A program made the translations under genes and the position numbers. A stretch of DNA of 32,806 nt from Planctomycetota bacterium (GTDB lineage Bacteria; Planctomycetota; UBA11346): contig JANQLF010000188.1 in assembly GCA_028280785.1 (NCBI GenBank), forward strand, positions 1 to 32,806, read 5' to 3'. This document shows positions 24,212 through 32,286 of this stretch, one piece after another (within the stretch, counting starts at the first letter, position 1; the number at the start of each line of letters is the position of its first letter). Under the pieces are notes generated by a model that worked only from the letters and a program-made list of their open reading frames with translations, was not told the DNA's origin and did no database searches.

Positions 24212-24515
24212 TTAAAAAAACCTTATCGTCTTCAATCGTAATCGCGACACGTTCTAATGACTGTCCACTACATGGACCCGCAAAACAATAACCGGTGTCT
24301 GGTTCAAATAAGGCACCATGCATGGCACAGAGCAAGTGATTATTATCATTTAGAACTCGACCATTGCCATAGTCCAAACCAATTCCGATGTGTGGACAAC
24401 TATTGATGTAAGCATGAATATCTTCGCCCTGCTTAACCAATATAATTTCGCGGTCCCTACTATCTTTTGCCATAATCTGGTCAAATTCTGTATGATCTGC
24501 TAATTGCTCGGGCAT
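24204..24515 (-). CDS. Rieske [2Fe-2S] ferredoxin-like protein
   Basis: A small (103-residue) single-domain Rieske protein. The cluster ligands are all present: Cys40 and His42 (SCPHIG) and Cys63 and His66 (LLCAMHGALF), followed by the conserved DTGYCFAGPCSG loop. There is no signal peptide, membrane helix or partner oxygenase domain, so it should be a soluble cytoplasmic electron carrier like those serving dioxygenases or nitrite reductase small subunits. No such redox partner is in this window. It overlaps trmH by eight bases, and its ATG overlaps by two bases the first possible ATG of the divergent methyltransferase. Confidence 0.88.
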   Translation of the reverse strand: MPEQLADHTEFDQIMAKDSRDREIILVKQGEDIHAYINSCPHIGIGLDYGNGRVLNDNNHLLCAMHGALFEPDTGYCFAGPCSGQSLERVAITIEDDKVFLNA

Positions 24516-25740
24516 GTCTTGTTATTTCACATTTGCAAAAAGACACAAGCATAAGTCCATGCCAGCCCCCGGTGCCTGTTTAACGTTCCAAGCCAATAAG
24601 CAGCTCGCTCGACACGACTGGCTCCATCTTACACCTGCCTATGCCGCTGATTTAGTCAGCGATATCTTAAGTGAGACCGATCGAAGCGCCGTGATTTTCG
24701 ATCCATTTCTCGGCAGCGGCACAACCATTATACGCGCGGCAGAGATGGGCTTTCGCAGTACAGGATGGGATATTAATCCGTTTTTACTCGAAGTGGTTCG
24801 TAGCAAATCACTTCAATTAGATGCTGAAACTTGTTCAGAAATATATGAACAAGGCCTTGCACTTGTCGATTCCGCAACGCTGTTAACCGAATACTGTGCC
24901 GAACCAGATATGCATAATATTGATCGTTGGTGGAGCACTGAACATCGACGTCAATTGTGCCAACTTAAATCATTAATTTTAAAACTCCCTCATTCTCAAC
25001 CAGCATCTCAATTAATGCGCATGGCTTTCGCCCATGCGCTTAAAACATCTGCGCAAGTACATCATCGTCATCATTCATTATCATTTTCAGACGAAAAAAA
25101 TACCAGTCAGGTATCTTCAGAATTCCTTCAAGCGCTGCACAGTTATTTACAAGATACGCTACACACATTTACGCATGCACCATTAATTGAGCGGCACGAT
25201 GCGCGACTTCCAGACAACAACCTTGATGCCGATATTTTATTATGCTCACCACCTTATCCGAATCGCATGTCGTATATGCGAGAGATGCGGCCCTACTTAT
25301 ATTGGCTCGATTATGTAGACGCCGCCCACCAAGTTGCTGATTTAGATTGGCTGGCAATTGGGGGCTCCTGGGGTACTGCAACCAATCGCCTGAAAACATG
25401 GCGACCCGATCAGTTTGACCATGCCGTTCCGGCTTTAATCAAATGCTTAGCTCAATTACCCAAGCGCAGCAGCACGGCGCTGATTCAACAATATTTAATT
25501 CGCTATGCACAAGACATGCATGCACATTTCAGCGCCATGCACCACAGCCTTCGATCTGGGACCGAAGTTCATTACATCATTGGCAACGCACGTTATTATA
25601 ATGTGAATTTTGATAGTGATGCTTTGTTCCGAGAATTACTGCAACAATGTGGATTCGTCGATATTAACAGTCGCATACTTCGACGTCGTAGCAGCCACAA
25701 GCAATTATTTGAATACTGCGTCAGCGCTCGAGTGGCCTGA
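24514..25740 (+). CDS. Solitary DNA-methylase-type amino-methyltransferase
   Basis: A 408-residue S-adenosylmethionine-dependent methyltransferase. It shows the cofactor motif DPFLGSGTT (63-71) and, about 180 residues later, the catalytic SPPY (245-248) in LLCSPPYPNRMSYMREM. This pair is typical of N4-cytosine and N6-adenine DNA methylases. LHLTPAYAADLV (37-48) takes the place of the HPYPAKF-type stretch that leads into motif I. No restriction endonuclease or specificity gene is beside it, so it is an orphan; an RNA target is also possible because some RNA methylases share these motifs. ATG 24514 overlaps the divergent Rieske start; ATG 24559 would leave a short gap and may be the real start. 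Confidence 0.82.
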   Translation: MSCYFTFAKRHKHKSMPAPGACLTFQANKQLARHDWLHLTPAYAADLVSDILSETDRSAVIFDPFLGSGTTIIRAAEMGFRSTGWDINPFLLEVVRSKSLQLDAETCSEIYEQGLALVDSATLLTEYCAEPDMHNIDRWWSTEHRRQLCQLKSLILKLPHSQPASQLMRMAFAHALKTSAQVHHRHHSLSFSDEKNTSQVSSEFLQALHSYLQDTLHTFTHAPLIERHDARLPDNNLDADILLCSPPYPNRMSYMREMRPYLYWLDYVDAAHQVADLDWLAIGGSWGTATNRLKTWRPDQFDHAVPALIKCLAQLPKRSSTALIQQYLIRYAQDMHAHFSAMHHSLRSGTEVHYIIGNARYYNVNFDSDALFRELLQQCGFVDINSRILRRRSSHKQLFEYCVSARVA

Positions 25741-25781
25741 CAATAGACTAGCACTTTGTAAAAAAGCGATTCAATACGGCC

Positions 25782-26855
25782 ATGCTCAATTCACTTGCAG
25801 TCTGGGTGCACAATCTCGATCCAATGATATTCGAGCTGTGGAATGGTTTTGGCCCACGCTGGTATGGATTGGCCTATATCATTGGCTTAGTCGCCGGTTG
25901 GTACATCGTCAAACGTTGGGCCGAGCAAGAGCGCGTCCCCATACAGCCCATAGCTGTTCAAGACCTAGCCGTTTATTTTGGCGTCGGCATGATTGCTGGT
26001 GGTCGTATTGGCTATTGTTTATTCTACGACACCAGTTTGCTCGGTTTTACCAGCGACTTTCCATTTTGGCGCGTGCTCGCAGTGTGGGAAGGCGGCATGG
26101 CCAGCCACGGTGGCATCGTCGGCATGTTTCTTGGCGTCTTAATGTATTGCAAAAGAAATAGCATTAATTTTTTGGTGATCGCCGATGCATCAGCAGTCGT
26201 CACACCCATCGGTATTTGTGCTGGTCGATTAGCTAATTTTATTAATGGTGAATTATGGGGTCGACCAACAGATGTTGCCTGGGGCATTAAATTTCCCGAG
26301 TCAACATCTACAGATCATTCTATATTACGCGAACAATATATTCTTGAACAGTGGAATAAAAAAATAGATACGATAAATTCGACTAATTTTATAGAGCAAC
26401 TCAATATTGTTTATTTAGAATACAATAAGTTATACAATGATTATAATTTTGATTATAAAGATGCGATGGAAAGATTCCATAAACTCCCAGCTGGCTCAGA
26501 AGAATGGATACAAATTGCTAATCAATACGTCTTAACCCGTCATCCCAGCCAACTCTATGCGGCATTTATGGAAGGTATTGTGGTCATCACCGTTGGTATG
26601 CTTATCCATCGCCTGCATCGCCGACCTGGCATTAGCATGGGTGTTATTTTTAGTGTCTATGCAGTCATGCGCTTTGTGAATGAATTCTGGCGTAATCCTG
26701 ATCCAGGTTACGCCTTGTATTTAGGCTGGATGAGCAAGGGACAACTACTCTCTCTCCCGTTACTTGCCATTGGAATCTTTTTTATTGTCTGGGCTTATCG
26801 TCGTGGACCAAAGCCAGACATATATTCGTTACCAAACGAAACTTCAAAAAGTTAA
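25782..26855 (+). CDS. lgt: Prolipoprotein diacylglyceryl transferase Lgt with internal insertion
   Basis: Lgt moves a diacylglyceryl group from phosphatidylglycerol to the lipobox cysteine of prolipoproteins in the inner membrane. The 357-residue product has the family motifs: RWYGLAYIIGL, GGRIGYCLFYD, EGGMASHGGIVG with its key His, the signature GRLANFINGELWGRPTD (148-164), RHPSQLYAA (253-261) and VNEFWRNPDPG. E. coli Lgt has 291 residues; the excess is mostly an insertion of about 65-75 residues (175-250) between the signature and RHPSQLY, rich in Asn, Tyr, Ile and Lys and predicted helical. This piece is more AT-rich than the rest. The gene follows the methyltransferase by 41 bases and faces the symporter across a shared hairpin. 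Confidence 0.94.
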   Translation: MLNSLAVWVHNLDPMIFELWNGFGPRWYGLAYIIGLVAGWYIVKRWAEQERVPIQPIAVQDLAVYFGVGMIAGGRIGYCLFYDTSLLGFTSDFPFWRVLAVWEGGMASHGGIVGMFLGVLMYCKRNSINFLVIADASAVVTPIGICAGRLANFINGELWGRPTDVAWGIKFPESTSTDHSILREQYILEQWNKKIDTINSTNFIEQLNIVYLEYNKLYNDYNFDYKDAMERFHKLPAGSEEWIQIANQYVLTRHPSQLYAAFMEGIVVITVGMLIHRLHRRPGISMGVIFSVYAVMRFVNEFWRNPDPGYALYLGWMSKGQLLSLPLLAIGIFFIVWAYRRGPKPDIYSLPNETSKS

Positions 26856-26883
26856 CGGGCGGCGAAATTATTCGCCACCCGTT
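26854..26883 (-). terminator. Hairpin terminator between convergent lgt and symporter genes
   Basis: AACGGG-C-GGCGAA (26854-26866) pairs with TTCGCC-A-CCCGTT (26871-26883): twelve base pairs, one mismatch, four-base loop ATTA. On the minus strand the hairpin is followed by TTAACTTTTTG, giving a standard intrinsic terminator for the symporter operon. On the + strand there is no T-run, though the hairpin begins at the lgt stop codon. Confidence 0.75.
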
Positions 26884-26909
26884 AAATCCACACTAGTTAC
26901 TACTACTTG

Positions 26910-28700
26910 TTAATGGTCGTGTGCTTCACCCGCTCCTTTAGGAATGCGAATGTCCTCGACCAGTTGCTGTACATCTTCAGGTGGTGGCGCAGTAAATTTA
27001 CTTACTGCCACTGTCACCACTACATTTAATAACATACCGAGTGTGCCAAAGCCCGCAGGTGAAATACCCATGAACCAATGTTCAGCATTGTCAGCACCCT
27101 TATTAATAAATTTGAAGTAAATAATATATGAAGCTGTCACCAAAATGCCGACTATCATACCGGCCAAAGCACCTTCTTTATTTACTCGTTTAGAGAAAAT
27201 ACCGAGAATAATAGCCGGGAAGAATGAAGCAGCAGCTAAACCGAAAGCGAAGGCCACTACCTGCGCTACAAATCCTGGCGGATAAATCCCAAAGAGACCG
27301 GCAATGATTACCGCAAAAGCTGCTGCCACACGGGCATACATAAGCTCCTGTTTCTCGCTAATATTCGGATTTATGGTTTTCTTCATTAAATCATGCGACA
27401 CCGAAACGGATATCACCAAAAGCAAACCAGCTGCTGTCGATAATGCGGCAGCTAAACCACCGGCAGCCACCAAAGCTACCACCCAGTTTGGTAATCCGGC
27501 AATTTCAGGATTAGCTAATACCATAATGTCGCGGTCAATATACAATTCGTTGCTATTTTCAGTTGGTGCATTCGTCACCTCACGTTGACCATGTGTGCCG
27601 CGTTCATCTTCACCACTTTCATTTGCTTTAAATGTTGGCTTACCGGCAAATGCCTTACCTGGTCCATACTGAACAACGCCATCATCATTTTTATCAACCC
27701 AAGCAATGAGACCTGTGTTTTCCCAGGTCTTCACCCATTCAGGTTGTTTTTCATAAGAAACATTTGGCACTTCTTGTAATAAATTAGTACGCGCGAAAAC
27801 CGCAATCGCTGGTGCAGTCGTGTAAAGAATAGCAATAAATAATAACGCATAACCTGCAGATTTACGCGCATCACGAACTTTAGGCACGGTAAAGAAACGA
27901 ATAATAACATGTGGCAATCCAGCCGTACCAAGCATCAACGCAGCAGTAATACAGAAGACGTCAATCGTCGACTTCGTTCCATTCGTATATTCATTAAATC
28001 CAAGGTCAGTACTCAATTGGTCTAATTTATCCAATAAATACATGTCAGGATTGTCGACCAAAGTCCCACCAAAGCCAAGTTGTGGAATCGGATTACCAGT
28101 CATCATCGATGAGATAAAGAATGCTGGCACCATAAAGGCAAAAATCAGAACACAGTATTGGGCAACCTGAGTATACGTAATACCCTTCATCCCACCGAGC
28201 ACCGCGTAGAAAAACACGATAGCCATACCGATAACAACACCCATTTCGATAGGCACTTCTAAGAAACGTGAGAATACCACACCCACACCACGCATCTGCC
28301 CAGCAACATAAGTAAACGACACAAAAATTGCACAGATAACCGCAACCACACGCGCAACGTTCGAATAATAACGCGTACCGATAAAATCAGGAACGGTGAA
28401 TTGTCCGAACTTACGTAAATATGGTGCCAACAATAATGCAAGCAGTACATAACCGCCGGTCCAGCCCATTAAATACACACTGCCATCACGACCGACAAAA
28501 GAAATTATTCCTGCCATGCCAATGAATGATGCAGCGGACATCCAGTCAGCTGCGGTTGCTAAGCCATTTGCCAGTGGTGATACACCGGTACCAGCTACAT
28601 AGAATTCTTTGGTGCTGGCTGCCTTAGCCCAAATCGCAATGCCAATATATAAACTAAAAGTGAGGCCAACAAAAATGTAGGTCCAGGTCATTACATCCAT
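26910..28700 (-). CDS. Sodium:solute symporter, VC_2705/ActP-like subfamily
   Basis: A 596-residue integral membrane transporter of the SSF family with about 13 helices. Conserved stretches include KEFYVAGTGVSPLANGLATAADWMSAASFIG (residues 31-61), FTVPDFIGTRYYS, AVLGGMKGITYTQVAQY and GTAGLPHVIIRFF, the last being the sodium-site region. As in other members paired with DUF4212 proteins, a long extracytoplasmic loop (about 320-395) carries an EF-hand-like stretch DKNDDGVVQYG, which may bind calcium. Relatives move acetate or other short organic acids with Na+; the substrate here is not known. It starts two bases after the DUF4212 stop, with a GAGGGGG ribosome site inside the upstream gene, so the two are surely co-expressed. 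Confidence 0.93.
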   Translation of the reverse strand: MDVMTWTYIFVGLTFSLYIGIAIWAKAASTKEFYVAGTGVSPLANGLATAADWMSAASFIGMAGIISFVGRDGSVYLMGWTGGYVLLALLLAPYLRKFGQFTVPDFIGTRYYSNVARVVAVICAIFVSFTYVAGQMRGVGVVFSRFLEVPIEMGVVIGMAIVFFYAVLGGMKGITYTQVAQYCVLIFAFMVPAFFISSMMTGNPIPQLGFGGTLVDNPDMYLLDKLDQLSTDLGFNEYTNGTKSTIDVFCITAALMLGTAGLPHVIIRFFTVPKVRDARKSAGYALLFIAILYTTAPAIAVFARTNLLQEVPNVSYEKQPEWVKTWENTGLIAWVDKNDDGVVQYGPGKAFAGKPTFKANESGEDERGTHGQREVTNAPTENSNELYIDRDIMVLANPEIAGLPNWVVALVAAGGLAAALSTAAGLLLVISVSVSHDLMKKTINPNISEKQELMYARVAAAFAVIIAGLFGIYPPGFVAQVVAFAFGLAAASFFPAIILGIFSKRVNKEGALAGMIVGILVTASYIIYFKFINKGADNAEHWFMGISPAGFGTLGMLLNVVVTVAVSKFTAPPPEDVQQLVEDIRIPKGAGEAHDH

Positions 28701-28702
28701 GT

Positions 28703-29035
28703 TTATTCCCCCTCATCCAAGCCGAATTCCTTATCCAGCTTATTCATCAGGTGGACATAGACCCAAATCAAAACAACAAAAACGTAAATTGAGCCCTGGT
28801 GTCCAAACCAAAAGCCTAACTTAAATCCGCCAAATGTGACTTCATTTAGTGCATCAGCAAAAATAATCGCACAAAGATAAGACACTACAAACCAAATGCT
28901 CAAGAGTATCGATAGATACTTCAAATTGCGTCGCCAATATGCCTGCAGGTGCGCCTTGTTATCAATTGCTTCTGTCTTGATTGTCTCTTTGGTGCCGAAA
29001 TTACCGTCTTCTGGGCCTGCTGGCTCGTCAGTCAT
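28703..29035 (-). CDS. DUF4212 family membrane protein, symporter small subunit
   Basis: The 110-residue protein has two helices (about 42-62 and 76-98) and the DUF4212 signature: YWRRNLKYLSILLSIWF, then GFKLGFWFGHQGSIYVFVVLIWVYVHLMNKLDKEFG. These proteins are found directly upstream of VC_2705-type sodium:solute symporters and are thought to be their small partner subunit. I start it at ATG 29035 because AGGAG lies seven bases upstream; an in-frame extension to 29074 has no such support. The gap between 29036 and 29179 holds the promoter region, with a short symmetric AATAC-TGT-GTATT on the minus strand (29128-29140) as a possible operator. Confidence 0.92.
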   Translation of the reverse strand: MTDEPAGPEDGNFGTKETIKTEAIDNKAHLQAYWRRNLKYLSILLSIWFVVSYLCAIIFADALNEVTFGGFKLGFWFGHQGSIYVFVVLIWVYVHLMNKLDKEFGLDEGE

Positions 29036-29179
29036 AGATACTCCTGAATCGCAAATGGCTGGTAGATGTACCAACGTGATGCACTTATTAAAGCCTCAAT
29101 TATTTGATAGCTTGTGAGCCCTTGACTCAATACACAGTATTAGACAAATGTGAGGTATAAACGCTTGTCTGAACAATGC

Positions 29180-30982
29180 TTAGACCGGTAGTCCGGCAGC
29201 GCGCATAACCTGTAACGCATTGGTGCTTTCTAGAACACCGGGCCGCAATTTGTAATCGAAAAGCACATCGGATTGTTCCTGATCAAGTGCAGCCCGATCG
29301 GCAAAATGGTGAAGACAAATGCGCTGTGGGTCCTCATCAGCAATAGCAGCCAAACTGAGGTCATGGGTCGTAATCAAAATCAGCCCCTGATAATCGCTGA
29401 GGTGCTTGATAATGGCCATACTGCCTTGATGGCGCTCCTCACTATTGGTGCCTGCCAGGATCTCATCGAGGATTAACATCACCGGGTCGCCAGCACTCTG
29501 AGAGCGATCGAGCACCTGCCGCAATTGGTGTACCTCGGCTTGAAAGCGACTGCGCCCCTGCCACAAGGCGTCTTGAATACGCATCACTGTTGCCAGACGC
29601 TGAGCGCGCATGCTGCATTGTTTTGCACAAACTGGCAAACCTACGCGCGCCATTAACACGGCCAAAGCAATCGAACGCAAAAACGTACTTTTACCAGAAG
29701 CATTTGCACCGGTGAGCAAAAGCACCTGACCTGCTCGTAATTCGATATCATTACCGATGCGCGTTTCAGCTTGAATAAGTGGATGCGCTAAATCCTGTGC
29801 TTTAAATAAACACGCATCATCACTTGGTGTCTCCACCCAATCACCACCCTGCTCTGCAGCATAAGTCGCCAAGGCATGCAGTGCATCAATATGCCCCAAT
29901 ACTTCTATACATTTTTTAAAAGTATCTTTATTGTTCGTTTGCCATTGAATTAATTTATGTCGGTAATGCCAATCAGATAATAAAACTGCTCCAAGACCAA
30001 AACGCCAGAATGGATTACCACGTATACTCAAACCATGCCAGCCCGATAACTGCCCGTTTAATTGCTGTCGCATCTGCTCTAACTGATCGCGTTGTGCCTG
30101 TAAAAAGCACGCGTCTTTTTGTTCATGCTGAACCAACAACTCTATGGCTCTTTGCCAAGAGCGTAAAAGGCGATTAATTTTGTCTGCGTCTAAATCCTGC
30201 CACATCATGAGTGCGCGATCATTTAAAACAGAAGCAATAAGTGCAATAATAATACAACCAGTCCATAACCACGTAATACCAAGCGTAAAAAATCCGATTA
30301 CAACTAAAGTAATTAAACATAAACGAATAAGATGTAATAATAAAATTGGCGCCGATTCTTTATGCTCTGCTTCGAGCCATTTGAGATAGTGCTCGCTCCA
30401 GTGCTGCTCTTCTTTAGTTGACCACAGTTTTGTTTCCTGTTGCAGTGAAGCCCACCATGCCGCACGCCGTTCATGTTGTAGTGCTAATTTTTTCACAACG
30501 TCGATATGTTCTTGATCAGCTTGATGCTCATCTTCAAACAACATCGAAGCTAGTTTTTGACGTCCTGTTTCCGATCCAACAGTATTTAATAAGGCATACA
30601 AACCATGCGGACCAATAACGTCCAGATCATAGGCATACGGATGCCAATCTTTTATATATTCACTGCCATCGCTTTGATCATGTTGCCAATTACCCTGCAA
30701 GCGCTCTTCGGCTCGCTTGTAGTAAAGTTGTAAATGTTCGTGGAATTGACGGATTTGATCCAAGGCTACATGTCGAACCGTGAAAAACAAAAACAGAAAA
30801 AACAGAATAAAGGAAGCAATCATGCTCCCGGCTGAGGCCGTTGCCGCTAAATTAGCGCCGACAATAAATAGGGCTATTAATAAGACGAGGCGCAATGCCC
30901 CTAAAAGACCAGCCTTCTTGGACAAGCCATTCACAGTGGCATCGCTAGCGCTTAATAATGGGCCAAACGGTGATTCCTGCAT
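29180..30982 (-). CDS. Membrane-anchored MutS-like ATPase
   Basis: A 600-residue protein whose C-terminal third is a MutS-type ATPase domain: Walker A TGANASGKSTFLRS, RIQDALWQGRSRFQAEV (the MutS linker region), Walker B MLILDEILAGTNSEER and ITTHDLSLA. Upstream is a helical clamp/lever-like region. The N-terminal half has two pairs of membrane helices (about 25-65 and 215-255), and the mismatch-recognition and connector domains of true MutS are missing. It belongs to the family annotated as MutS-like membrane ATPases, of unknown role. The start is ATG 30982, with AGGA four bases upstream; GTG 31003 is less likely. The gene is divergent from the amidase gene. Confidence 0.88.
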   Translation of the reverse strand: MQESPFGPLLSASDATVNGLSKKAGLLGALRLVLLIALFIVGANLAATASAGSMIASFILFFLFLFFTVRHVALDQIRQFHEHLQLYYKRAEERLQGNWQHDQSDGSEYIKDWHPYAYDLDVIGPHGLYALLNTVGSETGRQKLASMLFEDEHQADQEHIDVVKKLALQHERRAAWWASLQQETKLWSTKEEQHWSEHYLKWLEAEHKESAPILLLHLIRLCLITLVVIGFFTLGITWLWTGCIIIALIASVLNDRALMMWQDLDADKINRLLRSWQRAIELLVQHEQKDACFLQAQRDQLEQMRQQLNGQLSGWHGLSIRGNPFWRFGLGAVLLSDWHYRHKLIQWQTNNKDTFKKCIEVLGHIDALHALATYAAEQGGDWVETPSDDACLFKAQDLAHPLIQAETRIGNDIELRAGQVLLLTGANASGKSTFLRSIALAVLMARVGLPVCAKQCSMRAQRLATVMRIQDALWQGRSRFQAEVHQLRQVLDRSQSAGDPVMLILDEILAGTNSEERHQGSMAIIKHLSDYQGLILITTHDLSLAAIADEDPQRICLHHFADRAALDQEQSDVLFDYKLRPGVLESTNALQVMRAAGLPV

Positions 30983-31067
30983 GATTCCTATACTGACAAG
31001 CACATCGATGAATGCAAAGCGTGCTTAGTTCTTGCCTCAGATAGACTTAACGACACAGTACTAGCCA

Positions 31068-31904
31068 ATGCACGCGCCGTTTAACCGACGTGAATTTTTA
31101 CTTGGATCTATGCTCTTCGCCCTAGAAGCATGTAGCCCACGACGCGGCGGATCTTCCTCAAACAATCAAGTCTATACTCCTCGCCCACCAGTGCGTGCCC
31201 ACGGTTACCGTTATACCGTTAAACGTGGCGACACTCTTTCCTCAATAAGCAGACGCAGTGGTCTAAGTGTCGCGACGATTATCAACATCAATGATCTCGA
31301 ATCGAATATTATCTATCCTGGAACAGTATTAGTTTTACCTGGCGTCGGTTTTATGGGTAAAGACCCATTACATATTCCCGATGACAATGACGTTGCTGCA
31401 CTTGGTCAATATCATGATTACCGCATAGTACGTCGACGTTACTGGACCAAACAAAGCGTCCGTTCTAATCACCGCGCCATGGGCAGCGTCAACCGCATCA
31501 CTATTCATCACACTGGTGAACACGGTGATATCGCAAAATTACCTGACCTTGATGTGGTCAAACGCATTGAAAATTATCATCGCAATGAACGTAAATGGGC
31601 AGCAATCGGTTATCATTATTTAGTTGGTCGAGACGGAAAAATTTACGAAGGCCGTCCAGCTAAATATCAAGGGGCTCATACCCGCAGTAATAATCGAAAT
31701 AATTTAGGCATTTCGATGATAGGTGATTTTAATAAACGCAAGCCTGGTGGCGTTCAATTAGCTGCACTCGAATCAATTCTCAACGATATGCGCAGCAAAT
31801 ATGGTGTGAGTCGTCGCAAGGTTTTTGGTCACCGCGACCTGAGTCCGAGCGTCTGTCCCGGCAAGCATCTGTACGCTTGGCTCAAGCGCTATAAAGCAGG
31901 ATAA
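31068..31904 (+). CDS. LysM-containing N-acetylmuramoyl-L-alanine amidase, Tat-type lipoprotein
   Basis: A 278-residue peptidoglycan enzyme. The N-terminus carries a twin-arginine motif (NRREFLL, residues 6-12) and a lipobox ending in Cys22 (ALEAC), so it should leave by the Tat route and become a lipoprotein. A LysM domain (about 47-93: YTVKRGDTLSSISRRSGLS...) binds the glycan. The amidase-2/PGRP domain (about 140-272) cleaves the bond between muramic acid and L-alanine. Its zinc ligands appear in ITIHHTGEHG, GHRDLSPSVCPGKH, and the catalytic Tyr/His region GYHYLVGRDGKIYEGR. It starts a two-gene unit with the small membrane protein that follows three bases later. Confidence 0.92.
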   Translation: MHAPFNRREFLLGSMLFALEACSPRRGGSSSNNQVYTPRPPVRAHGYRYTVKRGDTLSSISRRSGLSVATIININDLESNIIYPGTVLVLPGVGFMGKDPLHIPDDNDVAALGQYHDYRIVRRRYWTKQSVRSNHRAMGSVNRITIHHTGEHGDIAKLPDLDVVKRIENYHRNERKWAAIGYHYLVGRDGKIYEGRPAKYQGAHTRSNNRNNLGISMIGDFNKRKPGGVQLAALESILNDMRSKYGVSRRKVFGHRDLSPSVCPGKHLYAWLKRYKAG

Positions 31905-31907
31905 ACC

Positions 31908-32285
31908 GTGGAAAAATCGCTCCAAGGAAGGCACATTTTTCTGCTCCTCGCAGCAATGTTGTTATTAATTGGTGGAGCTGTTGTATTTATTTTTGGCGTT
32001 GGTTATTACGTCCTCCATCAACTTGCAGCTGCCGGCGGAACGCCAGAAATTGATAAATACCCGACATTCTCCCTTGCAATGGAGCTCATTAATATGTCAT
32101 GGGTTTTTGAGAAAAACCCAGACCCGGCAAGTATTCCAGCAAAATGGAAAACCGGGTCACATGGACCCACCGCGTTGTCCGACGCTATCGCTTGGCGCTT
32201 AATTGGTGGAATAGCAATGGGCTTGATCTTATTAGCAGTCAGCGGCTATTTTTGGGTAAGCTGCGCAAACAAAAACGAAGAATAA
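31908..32285 (+). CDS. Two-helix membrane protein, function unknown
   Basis: A 125-residue protein with helices at about 12-37 and 96-117 and a soluble loop of about 55 residues between them (EIDKYPTF..., WVFEKNPDPASIPAKWKTGSHGPTALSD). It starts at GTG 31908, with AGGA seven bases upstream and only three bases after the amidase stop, which supports both start and co-transcription. I recognise no family. Topology (both ends cytoplasmic, loop outside) and the operon with a cell-wall amidase suggest an envelope role. It ends one base before a convergent gene, within an imperfect palindrome. Confidence 0.75.
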   Translation: MEKSLQGRHIFLLLAAMLLLIGGAVVFIFGVGYYVLHQLAAAGGTPEIDKYPTFSLAMELINMSWVFEKNPDPASIPAKWKTGSHGPTALSDAIAWRLIGGIAMGLILLAVSGYFWVSCANKNEE

Positions 32286-32286
32286 A

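Noticed and set aside
24514..25740. Complete restriction-modification or BREX/DISARM-like defence locus around the methyltransferase
   Set aside because: Neighbours are lgt, trmH and a Rieske protein; no endonuclease, helicase or other defence gene is present within the window.
29102..29150. A sigma70 promoter with TTGACT at 29123 on the plus strand
   Set aside because: No -10 box lies at proper spacing and no plus-strand gene starts downstream; the minus-strand DUF4212 gene is the one needing a promoter here.
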